From positions 1 to 64,000 of the forward strand of contig JASANE010028806.1 in assembly GCA_030248225.1 (NCBI GenBank): 64,000 nucleotides of DNA, read 5' to 3'. This DNA comes from Trileptium ribeirensis. Taxonomy: Eukaryota > Nematoda > Enoplea > Enoplida > Thoracostomopsidae. The notes below the pieces were generated by a model. The model made no database searches. It worked only from the letters and a program-made list of their open reading frames with translations, and had not been told where the DNA came from. Every line of letters begins with the position of its first letter. The first letter of the stretch is position 1. The position numbers and the translations under genes are program-made. Positions 48,001-60,000 of this stretch are shown here, piece by piece.

Positions 48001-51000
48001 TCATACTAGCTTATGCTAGTTCAGCGGTTACAACAGAAAAGGCTCTGTCATCAGCTGTCAGTAAATTAGAAAATTGGTGTGGGCCCAATGGTCTGCAAGT
48101 TAACGGACTAAAATGTCATACTATGGTGCTTAGCCGGAAGCATGTACCTCATGTTACCAGAGGCGTCAGCGTGTTTGGTGCTGCTATACCTGTTGTCAAT
48201 GAGGTCAAATATTTAGGGGTTATGATTGATTCCAAGCTTTATTGGAATAGACAGATAGATTATGTTATCACAAACGCCACAAAAGCTCTAATGGTTTGCA
48301 GGTCAGCAATAGGTAAGAGCTGGGGCTTGAAACCGAAGGTAGTCCTGTGGATACATCGTATTATTGCTCTACCTATAGTTAAGTACGGTTTGCTGGTGTG
48401 GTGGCATAGAGCAAAACTTAAATTCTCAGCCGCGAAACTGAACAGAGTTCAGCGATTAGCATGTCTGATGATCTCAGGAGATATGAAATCGACACTCACA
48501 GTTGGTATGGAAGTATCCTTGGGTCTGAAGTCGATAGATGTAGAGATAAAGGAGTCAGCCATAAGAGACAATATCAGGCTTCGTGCCACTGGATTATGGA
48601 GTGGGGGAACCAGATGGTTCAGGACACCATATTGTCCAGGATGCTCTTCCTCGGGACGTAGTTAGGCTGATATTATGCTAATGGAGGTCAGAGACAGACC
48701 GACCTGGAATATGTATACTCCTTCCAGAGGCAATTGGCTAGAATGGTACGAAAATACAGTTCAGGAAAACAGTGTGGGGTTTGCTTCACAGATGGTTCAA
48801 AGATTGCCGTTGGCAATCGAACTATCGGAACAGGAGCAGGTGCCGTGGTGGATGGTGACAAACTATGGACACCTCTTGGGAAATACTGTACTGTCTTTCA
48901 AGCTGAGGTTCTTGCCATCATCATGACGGTCAGGCACCTACTAGACAAGCCAGATTCAAATAGGACGGTATGGATAATTTCAGATAGCAGAGCTGCAATA
49001 TTAGCTCTAAATAGTTTTTACGTTAGATCACGCCTTGTGCGAGACTGTAGGGAAGCTCTTGACCAGCTCTGCCTAAGGTTAATGTAGCATGGGTTCCAGG
49101 TCACTCCGATGTAAGGGGTAATGAGGAGGCGGATAAGCTTGCTCGCAGGGGCTCCTTAACCCCTTTTCAAGGACCAGAACCGGTAGTCGGACTTCCAGCC
49201 AGTTATCTTTATGGCTACGTGAGGGAAAGAATTGGATTAGAAATGGAGAACAGGTGGATTCACCATGACGGCTGTACACAGACTAAGCAGATATTTCCAG
49301 CCTTTAACAAGAAGTGGACCAGAGTCCTACAGCGTATGGACAAGCGATAACTCAGACTATGCATACAGATAGTTACGGGCCATATTGCATTGAACGATCA
49401 TATGTTCAAGATGAAACTATCGCCAACACGTAACTGTAATGAGTGTAGTGTACCAGAAACGGTCAATCACTTCATGTGTGATTGTAAATATGGAAGCAAC
49501 AAAGAAATATAGTTTATGGCTCAGACAACGTAACCATTTTAGATGTCAGGAAAGAAGGCCCCTGTAAGTTGATAAGATACATTTACATGACAGGAAGACT
49601 ATCAGATAACTAGATCACTTCTAGCATAGTTGGTAAGCTTTGGGTTGTGTAATGGGCAGAAATCATATGTTGCCTAACACGGCGCCTTGCATCTAACCCA
49701 CCTCTTCTTTATCTATCTATCTGCCTTCCACCAAATGCTAAATGTATAGGGCTAACTGCTAGTGTTACTAATAGTCTGTAGAGACCGTTGCAGACATGCC
49801 AACAACTTACCAAAAATATATAGAAGACCATAAACCTAGAAAAGAGCCTTGTATTCTACGTCTAACCAGTTTTTTTCGAATTGTAGAAATACTGATTAGC
49901 TACTTGTTTATGACTACTGCTGAACGGAGTTCAAACGCGTGGACGGCTGACACCGTGTACCACAAAACGCCCCCCCCTGGGATTTTGACCTCTAAATTTT
50001 CAACCTTGACCCCGGCTAGGCTTTTTTCGACCACGTTAACCATTGTACAGGAGACACAGTTCGAATCGAGTGGGAGGAAAACATCATAGCTAAAGAAGCA
50101 AGAAATTTGCATAAAATACAATATTTGATCGAAATAAAACGCATTAGACCTGCCATGTAATATCACAGCTTAAAGTGGTACGGATAGCGTTTGTTTCACC
50201 AGGTTTTTCATTTTGGCGTAAGGTAGCAGATTTAACGGCTATTCAATAGGATAAGGATAATGCCTTCGATAACTTCTCGCAATCATTGGCAAGGCAGCGC
50301 GAATCTTAGAACCCTCTTTCGGGCGTTGGTAGCAACGAGCTTTAACTTGCATAATGAACGTTTGTAATATCATGAGTTTCGTAACGCAGAGCGCGATGGT
50401 AATTTCGTTAAATGTAGCTATACGTACTGGTCTCAGAAGTTATAAGCGCAATTCGGTAAATATGGATTGACCCGCAAAACATTGTATACGTGTTATAAGG
50501 AGTTCTTTGCACCTGACAAGAAATACGCTTAAAATAAATGGCGGGCGTTAAATAGGGTTCAGTTAAATGGTGTAATCTAACCCCATAAATTTTAGCAAAT
50601 TTACAAAGTTAGACAAACCGAAGAGCAATGAAAGTAGTCGTAGCATTAAACATATTGTGCCAAACCATTTGTAGAGTTTACACAAAAAGTATATTATATT
50701 CATTGTCTTTAACTTAATATTAATTGTTTGTTGTGTTTTTTTCCTTTCCTTTTTCAGCAACAGGGATTATATTATATTGCGAATAAATAATTCATGTGTA
50801 TATCGGTACAGCAGTAAACGTTCAACATCGCACAACAACAATAATAATAATTTGTTGACAATTCGGGCATAACCTTAATTTCCCTAAAGTTTTCGAGAAA
50901 TTACAGTTTTGTGTCGCTAGTTCATCTTCTGCCTGTCTCCAACCAGACGTGTGGACGGCTGACAGCGACAATCCAGAAAACGTTCTCCTGGGATATTGAC

Positions 51001-54000
51001 CACTACATTTTAAACTTTGACCCCGGCTAGGCTTTTTTCGACCACGTTAGCCATAATAATATTTCCCTAAAGTTTCAGAGAAATCACAGCTTTGTTTGGC
51101 TAACACATCTTTTGCTGGTCTCCAACCCGTATTTATGTATGAACTAGTAGCTTGTCTTATCGCCAAGATGATGAATTCTGAGTGTCGAATATGTAATTTA
51201 AAGAGATGTACACAGCAGGGAATAAACGGAACCGAAATTTACCGGAACCAGTAACCGGAACCGTCCATTTAAACCGGAACCTTGTCTTCGAAATTAATAT
51301 ATAGTAAAACTGAAGAAGGAAGAAATAAAGGCATAGTGGATTTAAAATGTATTGAAAACAACATTTACATTAAATTTAATTTATTAGGATGACATTATTG
51401 CCTTTCTGAAAGTTTATAGAGAATGAGGAAGTTGATAATCTTTATTTATTGATCAATATGTCGTTTTTTGGACATACAGAGCAAAATGCCTTCCACTATA
51501 CACCCTTGCGTATACTACGTCAAAATGAATTTGCTTACAACGCATGGAGCGTAGAATAAACATTTTAGCTCTGTCTCCAGTCGCCTCCCTTTACTACGCA
51601 TACGTTTGTTACATGTTCTGTAGGAAACTTGGAGTTATTGGTTTATTATATGGTTCTAAGAAAATCAGTAGAAGGTAATTTTCTGATCAGTGGTCAGAGA
51701 CACTGTTTAGGCTGGCGTCGTGCAAACAGTGCCCGTTAGTTAGATGATAATGATAATATCTTTCTAATCAGATGCTATAAATGAGACAAGCTGTGATACT
51801 GCTCGCCCAGTTTCAATAAATACAGTTCATTGGCAAGAATGCAGTTCCTGGCAGCGTTGCAGATATGTTCCTTTACTTCAATGTAGACTGATTTACAAAC
51901 TTCACAAGCGCACTGGCGGGTACTTGACGCAATCTATGTTAGGCTAGCTTACAGCAAGTACTTCTAAATAATCCATACTCTGTGACCGAGTTGGACGGTT
52001 TAATTCGAAAATAACCACGTAGACTTCTAAATGTGTAAAGTAGCTGCTACAAGCATCGACCTGGCTTGGTTTTAACAAACTTTAAGATGAAAAATTCGTA
52101 CTAAAGTTCCGTGCCCTACTTACGTTTCACACGGCAAATTACTGAGTTAATCTTTACTGTTGCTTGGTTGTATCGCAACTTGATCATTGTGCACATATTA
52201 CATGTGTTTGCACCACAGATGAAGCAAAAATGTGTTTAAACCGGAATTCCGGTTCCGGTATGGTTTTTGCCCTTTGCCGGGACCGCAACAGGAACACGAT
52301 TGTTGCCGGAACCGGAATTCCGTTCACTCCCTAGTACACAGCTATCCAAGCAACCGAATATCAGCCATGTTGTTTAAGATATACCCGTTCTAGCAACGTG
52401 CAAAAACATAGAGGATAAAAAATTAAATAATAGATGACGAATTGGTATGCAAAACGACACCAAAAACACCGATAACAAGGTGGCAGCTGAGACCGAGTTC
52501 TTTCAAAAAAAATCGGAGTTCTGTGTTCAGCGTAAACAGATGTAACATGTCAAATATGCACTATGAGAGAAAATTATCAACGGTTAAATTTACCGTTTGG
52601 AATAACGCTAATAGCAGCGTTACATGTTACGTATGGAATGAGAGCAAAGGTCGCAAAGCGTCCGCCGAAACAGCGACATGCTTAACCAACTGGTTTGCTT
52701 CACTAGACGACAGCGTAAACAATGTAATTCTTTACAGTGATACAGCAAGCGGTCAGAACCACAACCAGGCGATTGCCGTAATGTTCATGCACTTTTTGGC
52801 AACAACGAAATCAAATATTGAGCGAATTGAACATAAAGTAAGAAAATCATTATAGTGTATAGCTTTGAAGACATAGAGTCTTTTGAAACTGATGGTACTC
52901 CGGCTGTTAAGTACTGTTACTAAAATTCAGTTGCAATTGAAGCTGAACACGCTAAGACTGTCTGTTTATTATTGAGCGGAGCGAGCGAAGCTTTTATATT
53001 TTCTGTAGTGGGTTGAAAGGTCGATATCCGTCAGTTCGTTTCGACCGCTTTTCCACACACAAATTCTTATTTGTTTAGGAAATTTCGCTTAATAACAAAA
53101 GGCATACCTTAGTGTAGGGTCAGACTCTGCGTACGCAATGTAGGACCCCTCGCTCCGCTCAAAAAATGTTGTCTCAATACGTCTGGTATATTGTAATTCA
53201 CTGCCTATGAGCTGCTGAACGTAAAGTTAATTTAAACAGTTTGATTACAAGCTGGAACGATTCAGTGCGTCTGCTGTGAAAAATATGTTAGGCAACTTTT
53301 TCAAAATACTGATACATGTTCTGCCATGTCATACGACAGCGCGGATGGCACATGACACATTTTCTATCGCATCGTTGCTGAATTTGACCAGAGAACCAAG
53401 CAGAATGATTATATCTGCCTATTGATCCTATAGATAATAAATTATTTGCGAGTGCTTATAGCTTTCACAAGGCCAGCCAGTAACACTTTTCGTAATATTT
53501 CTAAGCAAGTGTCATGTTGCTTACGTAGTATGTTACACAAAATATTTTCTCATCATTTATAATAACTCAACGGTGCAAAAATATCCACGGCGAAATTTAA
53601 GCATCCAGGGTTTAATATTGCAGTTCATGGAATCCGGCCATTCACATCTTGAATGCGAGTCGGCACATTCCCAGATCGAACGAGAGTCGAAAACTCGAAT
53701 GATGTACACACCAAGTGGTTGGATGCTATAACGAAAGAAAAAGGCTATCGCGTCGTGGAACCTGGCATCGGTGACTGGTTTGACTACCCACGTCTTGCCA
53801 AAGCTATCATGACAAATCGCACAGTAACTGATCACGGAGACACCGTAAACTGGCTAAAGTTGACAGCGATGCTGTTTTCGAAAAGATTTAGACGCGTTCT
53901 ACGTGAAATATGAAATTGACGACATAAATTACATGCGGATAGTGCTCAACAAGAAAGAGACAAGGCGTTCAAACCCTACAGCCTGGTTCGATCCCGCTCC

Positions 54001-57000
54001 AAAGTACAACGTAGACATGCTTCCAGTTTCGCTTAATAAACTCAGACCTTCGATCAATGGCCGACAAATATATTCCGATTGATGATCGCCCGTTTTATTA
54101 TAATTTGATGGGAAGCAAGAATTTGGATTCTGATGATGAACAATAACTAGATGTATAGTTTTGCTAAAAAGTGTGACCGTATTCGCAATTTACTGTAGTA
54201 AATAATTTTGCGTCAAAACGAGCTATGCGCCTTTATTTTTACTAAAATTTCGAGCTTGTTACTATCTCAAAGGTGCCAATAACAAAAAATGCGTCAACAA
54301 TAACACCACTGAGCAGATAGTTATGAACACTAAATTTCATTTCCCTAAATCCAAGTAATTCGCTAGTCTGCAGTTTTTCTTTAATTTCTCGCTACTGTAT
54401 CTATGACACATAGACCATTTTGACTCTGTACCGACGAAATATCAAAATACACCTATTATAACTTATTAGCACCGTTACAATTAAATAATTGTGACCAACT
54501 AACACAGGAAAATATAATGTAAATACTGGACTAGTAGATTGATGGTTCGAAACACAAATTTAACAAAATATTCCAACGAAAAAACGAACTGAGTCCACTC
54601 GGCAGAACTAGATAGTTCCGAGCAGTGTAGACTGCGGAGGCAAGTGTCGTCAGGCCCAATTCCACGCCAGGTCGTAGCCGTAGTAATTTTAATTTGGCAC
54701 AGTGACTGCAGTGATTTGCAGACAATGGTTTCCTACGGACGGGTGCAACCCATTTCCCATAACTCTGCAAACAACAGTTTCACATGGACCGGTGCAACCC
54801 ATTTACCGAAGGCCGCGTGCTGCGACCACACAGCCTGGTAAGTAGAGGTGAAACGAGGTTTTGCTGCCAAAACCACGCAATTTGTCGCGTTATTGCGTGC
54901 GAAAAATGAATTGTAACATTAATACTTATATTTTTGATTAGGCAGTGGAAGTCGAGAACACGGTGCACGATGCCATAAAAAAATTTTAATAATGATTAGA
55001 AATTTTTTCTGGGTTTTGTTACGACATTCGGGGTTTTTCGGAGTCTTTTTGTCCGTTTCAGGGTTTTTCAGAGTTTTTTCGGGGCTGCGGCCACCCAGGA
55101 TATAATATGAGCGGTTACCAAGATTTTGCAATTTTTATACATTTGGGGTCTCATGGGTCCATTTTGGAACCCGTTTTTACCCATATCCTACGTCCAAGAA
55201 CAACCGCGAGCAATGCATTATCTAGAATATTATATATGCTTTCAGCAACGGCAAGAAATATGTAATTTCAAAATAATCAATCGAACTCAATGGAAATTTC
55301 GACCGACTTTGATTAAACGAAATGTCGATCGATTATGATTAAACGAAATTTCGAATGATTTCGATTTCTTCAGATTTTAATTGTAGCCCAATTAAATAAA
55401 TATGAATTTACAAATAATTTCAATTATTTTCGATTAAACGAAATTTCGATCGATTTCTAACGATTGTGATTAAACGAAATTTCGATCGATTGCAATCGCG
55501 ATTATTTTGATTGCATGTATTTTCGGATGCGACTGCATTAGCTCTACAAATGCAAGTCCAATTTCACTCACATATCTACACCGGTTGTTAAGTTACAATA
55601 CGTAACGTGATTTTTTGGGGTCCCATCAGGACCCGACCGAACCCCCTTATCCCGTTTTTGGAGAGAAGATGCTGTTTCGCGCATGACTCTTTGGCACAAA
55701 TAGAGATTGCAAGCTTTTGAGCTATCGCGCGAATCAATCCAGCCAACCAAAGTTGAGCTATGCGTGTAACCCTAAAAACCATTGACGTGCATTGTCAATA
55801 AATTTATGACAAACCATTGACCATTGACGTCATCTAAATCCGAACATTTTTTATGTCCGAAAATTTATGTTTTTGTTTGCAAATTGTTTTTCAAACATTA
55901 TTACTACTACGTGTTTATAATACTAAAACATCGTTTTATAACTTGAATATACATTTACGGTTCTAAAACTACATGAAAATATGGAAATATTTAGTATTTT
56001 TAAGCAAAATGTATACCTCCCTTCGCCTTGAAATTCCCCCGTGAATTAACAAGGGGCCCCACGAAGTTCAACCCTCCCCACCCACTTTTCGGAGGCTGTG
56101 CACTGGCCAGTTATAGGGACTGGAACCCGGTTAAATGGAGAGGTACCTGGACGAACAAAAATGAACTACCTGATCGCGATTTTGACGATACAAATCGTGC
56201 TGTTCCGATTGAATAAAGAACAGCTCGTCGGAGTTGTAGGTGTAACATTTTGCCGGTGACGTGTTCGATGGAAGCTACAACGAAAACCAATAAACCAACA
56301 AAGAAAACAACCTGTTCGAATTTATATGTATAAAGTACTCGTCAAAAATGACTGTCAGCGTTAGAGCGAGCTCACTCGAAATTTCGAAACAATTAAAACG
56401 GTAACCTCAGAATGAATCAAGCGAGTTTCGAGCGAGCAAGAGTTATTTTTGACGAGTACTGAAATATCTACATAGGTGGATTCTAGCGCATGCCATCACA
56501 GTCGAAATAATAAGGAACACAAGTTGAACTGAAAACACAGCAAGCAGTATGAAACAATATTGGCATTTGTAAGCATATAGCAATAATTATTCTATGAAAT
56601 GGTCAATTTCGAAGACACAGAGTTGACTCTGGGAGGGAAAGGTCTTAAACCTCATTTCAAACACTGTTTTGCCACACCAACAGACTTCATAACCTGCTGA
56701 ACACTTTTCTGATATTACATACATTGCGTTAAACAACCCTGAATTTCCCATCTTGGATGCACAGCTATCGAATGTTCACAATGTTTCATCAATGGGCTAA
56801 CGCATAGGTTACAGAATAGAATAAAACCCCCAAACATTTCTGGAAAAATTAAAAAAAATTGCTTTTCGTCAATAATTTGGGGAAACTCTCATAAATTTTG
56901 TGCCAATTATTTGCGCAGATGTCTTTTCCAGTACTAAATTGATCATTTTTTCAATTATTTATTCTTCTAAAATTAGACCAAGCAAAGTTCATTACAATCC

Positions 57001-60000
57001 GAAAACATACGCCGCGAAAATACAAACAAAACACACTGAAACTTAAAATACACACTGCAAAACAGACATAACATGCAATACAAATGTATAGCTACAAGTG
57101 CACTGTTTAATGCCGCATGCATTTCATTTTATATAAATGTATTATAACGCTTGAGTGGCCCAATCACCATAACGAGTTTTGTCTGGACCCAGGCAGTGCT
57201 ACAGTGACCACTCAGGCGTTCCCATTGCAATTCATTTGTCCAAATAAGCTGACACCCCCTTACAGCTACTATCCCACGGCTGTCCAAAAAGCAGCTCAAT
57301 CATTCAAGCCGTGGAGTCTCATGAAGTAGGTGACCGAATGAGCAGTATTTTGAGCATTTTAGAAAATAATAGCTGCATAAAGCCTAGTCATGTTTCCGCA
57401 AATAACACGCTGTAAAAGGCTATTTAAGAGGCTCCAGTACTTGAGCTGTCGGTCCTTGTCGCATAATCAGCGAGATCGATAGCAACAGAGTCTGAGTATT
57501 CGTCGAGCTAAACGGTCATTTACAATAATTGCTGCTGCCCTGGTTTCACATCATCTGCGTCCGGCGTGAGTACCACGGAGCAAGGCGTTTTTGCACTGGC
57601 ATCGAACATTGCATAAACTCTTGGGAGTAATCGCAACGACCATGAAAAGCCGAAAATAGGGATCACGCCGCCCTTTTTAATGAATAGTGTGCTTGAAGCA
57701 TTATGCTTTTTAATGAATAGTGTGCTTGAAGCATTATGCTACTGGTAAGTGTCGTACAACGATGCATACACCAGCCATTAATAAAACGCCTGAATTCCAG
57801 CTTAAACTTGTGCTATACCACATCAAATAACGAGTGAAACAAGGATAATTTGAAACGGAGAAAGCGGACTTTCCACGGAGGGCGCTGGGGAAAAGACCGT
57901 GAAAATTTCTTTTTATCTGTCGCTGTCATTCACAGGTTTGCTGACCACGACTTTTTTGTGGGACTACTGCCTGACCGCTGTGGGCCCGAACATGGTTCAT
58001 CGGCCCTTTGCCAAAAAAGGAGTTTTCTATTTTCAAAGTGTTATTGCTTGTTTTTACAGTACAATCAGTGCATATTAGGTTCTCACGATAGATATGATGG
58101 TTTTGCTGTCTAGAATTCCAACTTGACGAAATTATACCTTTTTGGGTTTTTCAAGGGTTTTTGGTCATCGAACCCGATTTCCAAAATGTAGCACGTTTTC
58201 ATTTGTCTAATTAAGTATTGCGTGCAGGGCATCAAGAATGGTCTATGTATAGCTATTTCTTTAGGCTGAATACATTGATTTGGCTATCTGGCGTCGACGA
58301 TGCGCGTTTTTTCATGAATTTTCATGGGTTTTCAATAGGTTTAAGGTCAATAAACCTGATTTCCAAGCCTCTCTTCAGTTGTTTCGTTTCGTATTGCGTA
58401 CAGTTGATCAATAATTATCTGTATAGATTTTTCGGCAGTCTGAAAACGATGGTTTAATAATCTAGAGTCTAGCACGAGTATCCCATGCCATTTTAGACGT
58501 TTTCTATTGAGTTTACGGTCAATGAACCCGATTTAAAAAATAGCCAGTGTTGAGTAGTTTTGCGCATGTCATCAAAGATATATGAGGTAAATATAGAGGA
58601 ATTACGTTTCAGCCTCGCTTGCGAGTTACTGGTTACTTCTATGAGTCGAATCAGTTGCTCGCTAACAAGGTGGCAATCTGTTTGACGAGTACCGTAGCAC
58701 ATTCTGGTTCATTGATGTTTATAACAAGGTAACCGAAAGAGAAAAATGAACGTATTTTGTTCCATAAAAACCTAAAGACGCTCATTTTTGACGAATATTC
58801 CAACGTACTAAGGCATGCCTGGAGTAGGATCATCATCTGCGCTGTAGTCTAACCACTGAATTTGTTTAGCCAACAATATTCAGATAACCTTTGTAGTGAT
58901 TTATAAAACAACTAATATGCTTCTTTTTACTCAGCAATTAAAATTGGGGAAAATACAATAACATATATATCCAAAAACCTTACCGTGTTATACTTTGGGT
59001 ATATCTGGGGCTGATGGTGGTGGTGATGGCTGTTCAGGAACGACTTCGGCGGTGTCGCACGACCGGATAGAGCCTGCGGCGGAGTTAGCGGCGGCTGGCT
59101 CGGGTGCGGGAATGCGCTGAGCCCGCCGCGTTTGATCGTGCCGCAGCGGCTTTCGAGTTCTTCGGCTCGAATTTCAGCGCTTTGTTTTTCTTCTTGTAGA
59201 ATCCTAAAAAACCGCAAAACTATTCATACGCTGTGTCATAAAACTAGTCGGTAGTGGAACTAGTCGGTAGTGGTACCGGTGAGCGGAGCTTGGGCTGTGG
59301 CATTACGAATGCACTCAATTTTATGTTCTTGTAACTACATTGTATAGGGCATAGGGCTTTATCATTGGTAAAAATATTATATTTGAATACTTCTACCCAA
59401 AAAACCCTATAATGGTTTGATCGAAACGATTCTATTTCAATAAATAACACAAATATTGCAAAATTCACTATTTTAGCTGCAAAAAATTAACTAATTAGCT
59501 AATTACTACTTAACCACTCAAAATTTTTTAATCCCAAATATCAGGTGCACACTCTGACATGATATGCTTTCAAAAAAACAAAAAATTTTAAAATCGGTTC
59601 AGTGGTTCTTGAGATCCGTCGGACCGAACGAACGAACAAACGGACGGACATCGACCTTTTTGCTCACAGATAGAAAATAAAAACGCTTCGCCGAGCTCCT
59701 CTCAATAACGATCATTACTTACAAGTCGAGGCTCGACGATTAAATGTACAAGCTCCCACATCCTTCGCGGAGCTATGATATCATCGTCTAGGGCTCGACT
59801 TCAAATGTGGCACCCTTAATCACCAATTGTCAAGATATCATAATAGAAAAATTTGTGTATAAATATAATTATTCTTAAAATAAAATTATATTTAGATTCA
59901 TTTTTGCTTGCTCGATAAAAATGTTAGGATTTACTGGACGCTCGGCCACATTCATGTGCTTCACCTGGCTTACGTCTGTCCTACCGATCATGTGAGAGAG

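Larger units (their letters stand above)
46140..49720 (+). mobile_element. Degenerate non-LTR retrotransposon (I/R1-like LINE with RNase H), antisense in a liprin intron
   Basis: Broken open frames in order: C-terminal half of an APE-type endonuclease (46143-46640; GCDANAHH and VIDITL), a connecting region (46690-47070), reverse transcriptase (47283-48660; [37 protein letters not shown]-stop-[17 protein letters not shown]), RNase H (48740-49150; [34 protein letters not shown]) and a Cys-His knuckle [13 protein letters not shown] (about 49434-49475). RNase H together with this endonuclease type places it with I/R1-like LINEs. At least five frameshifts and stops make it inactive, and the 5' end is missing. 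The tail runs into TATCTATCTATC (about 49710). Orientation is opposite to liprin. Confidence 0.9.
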
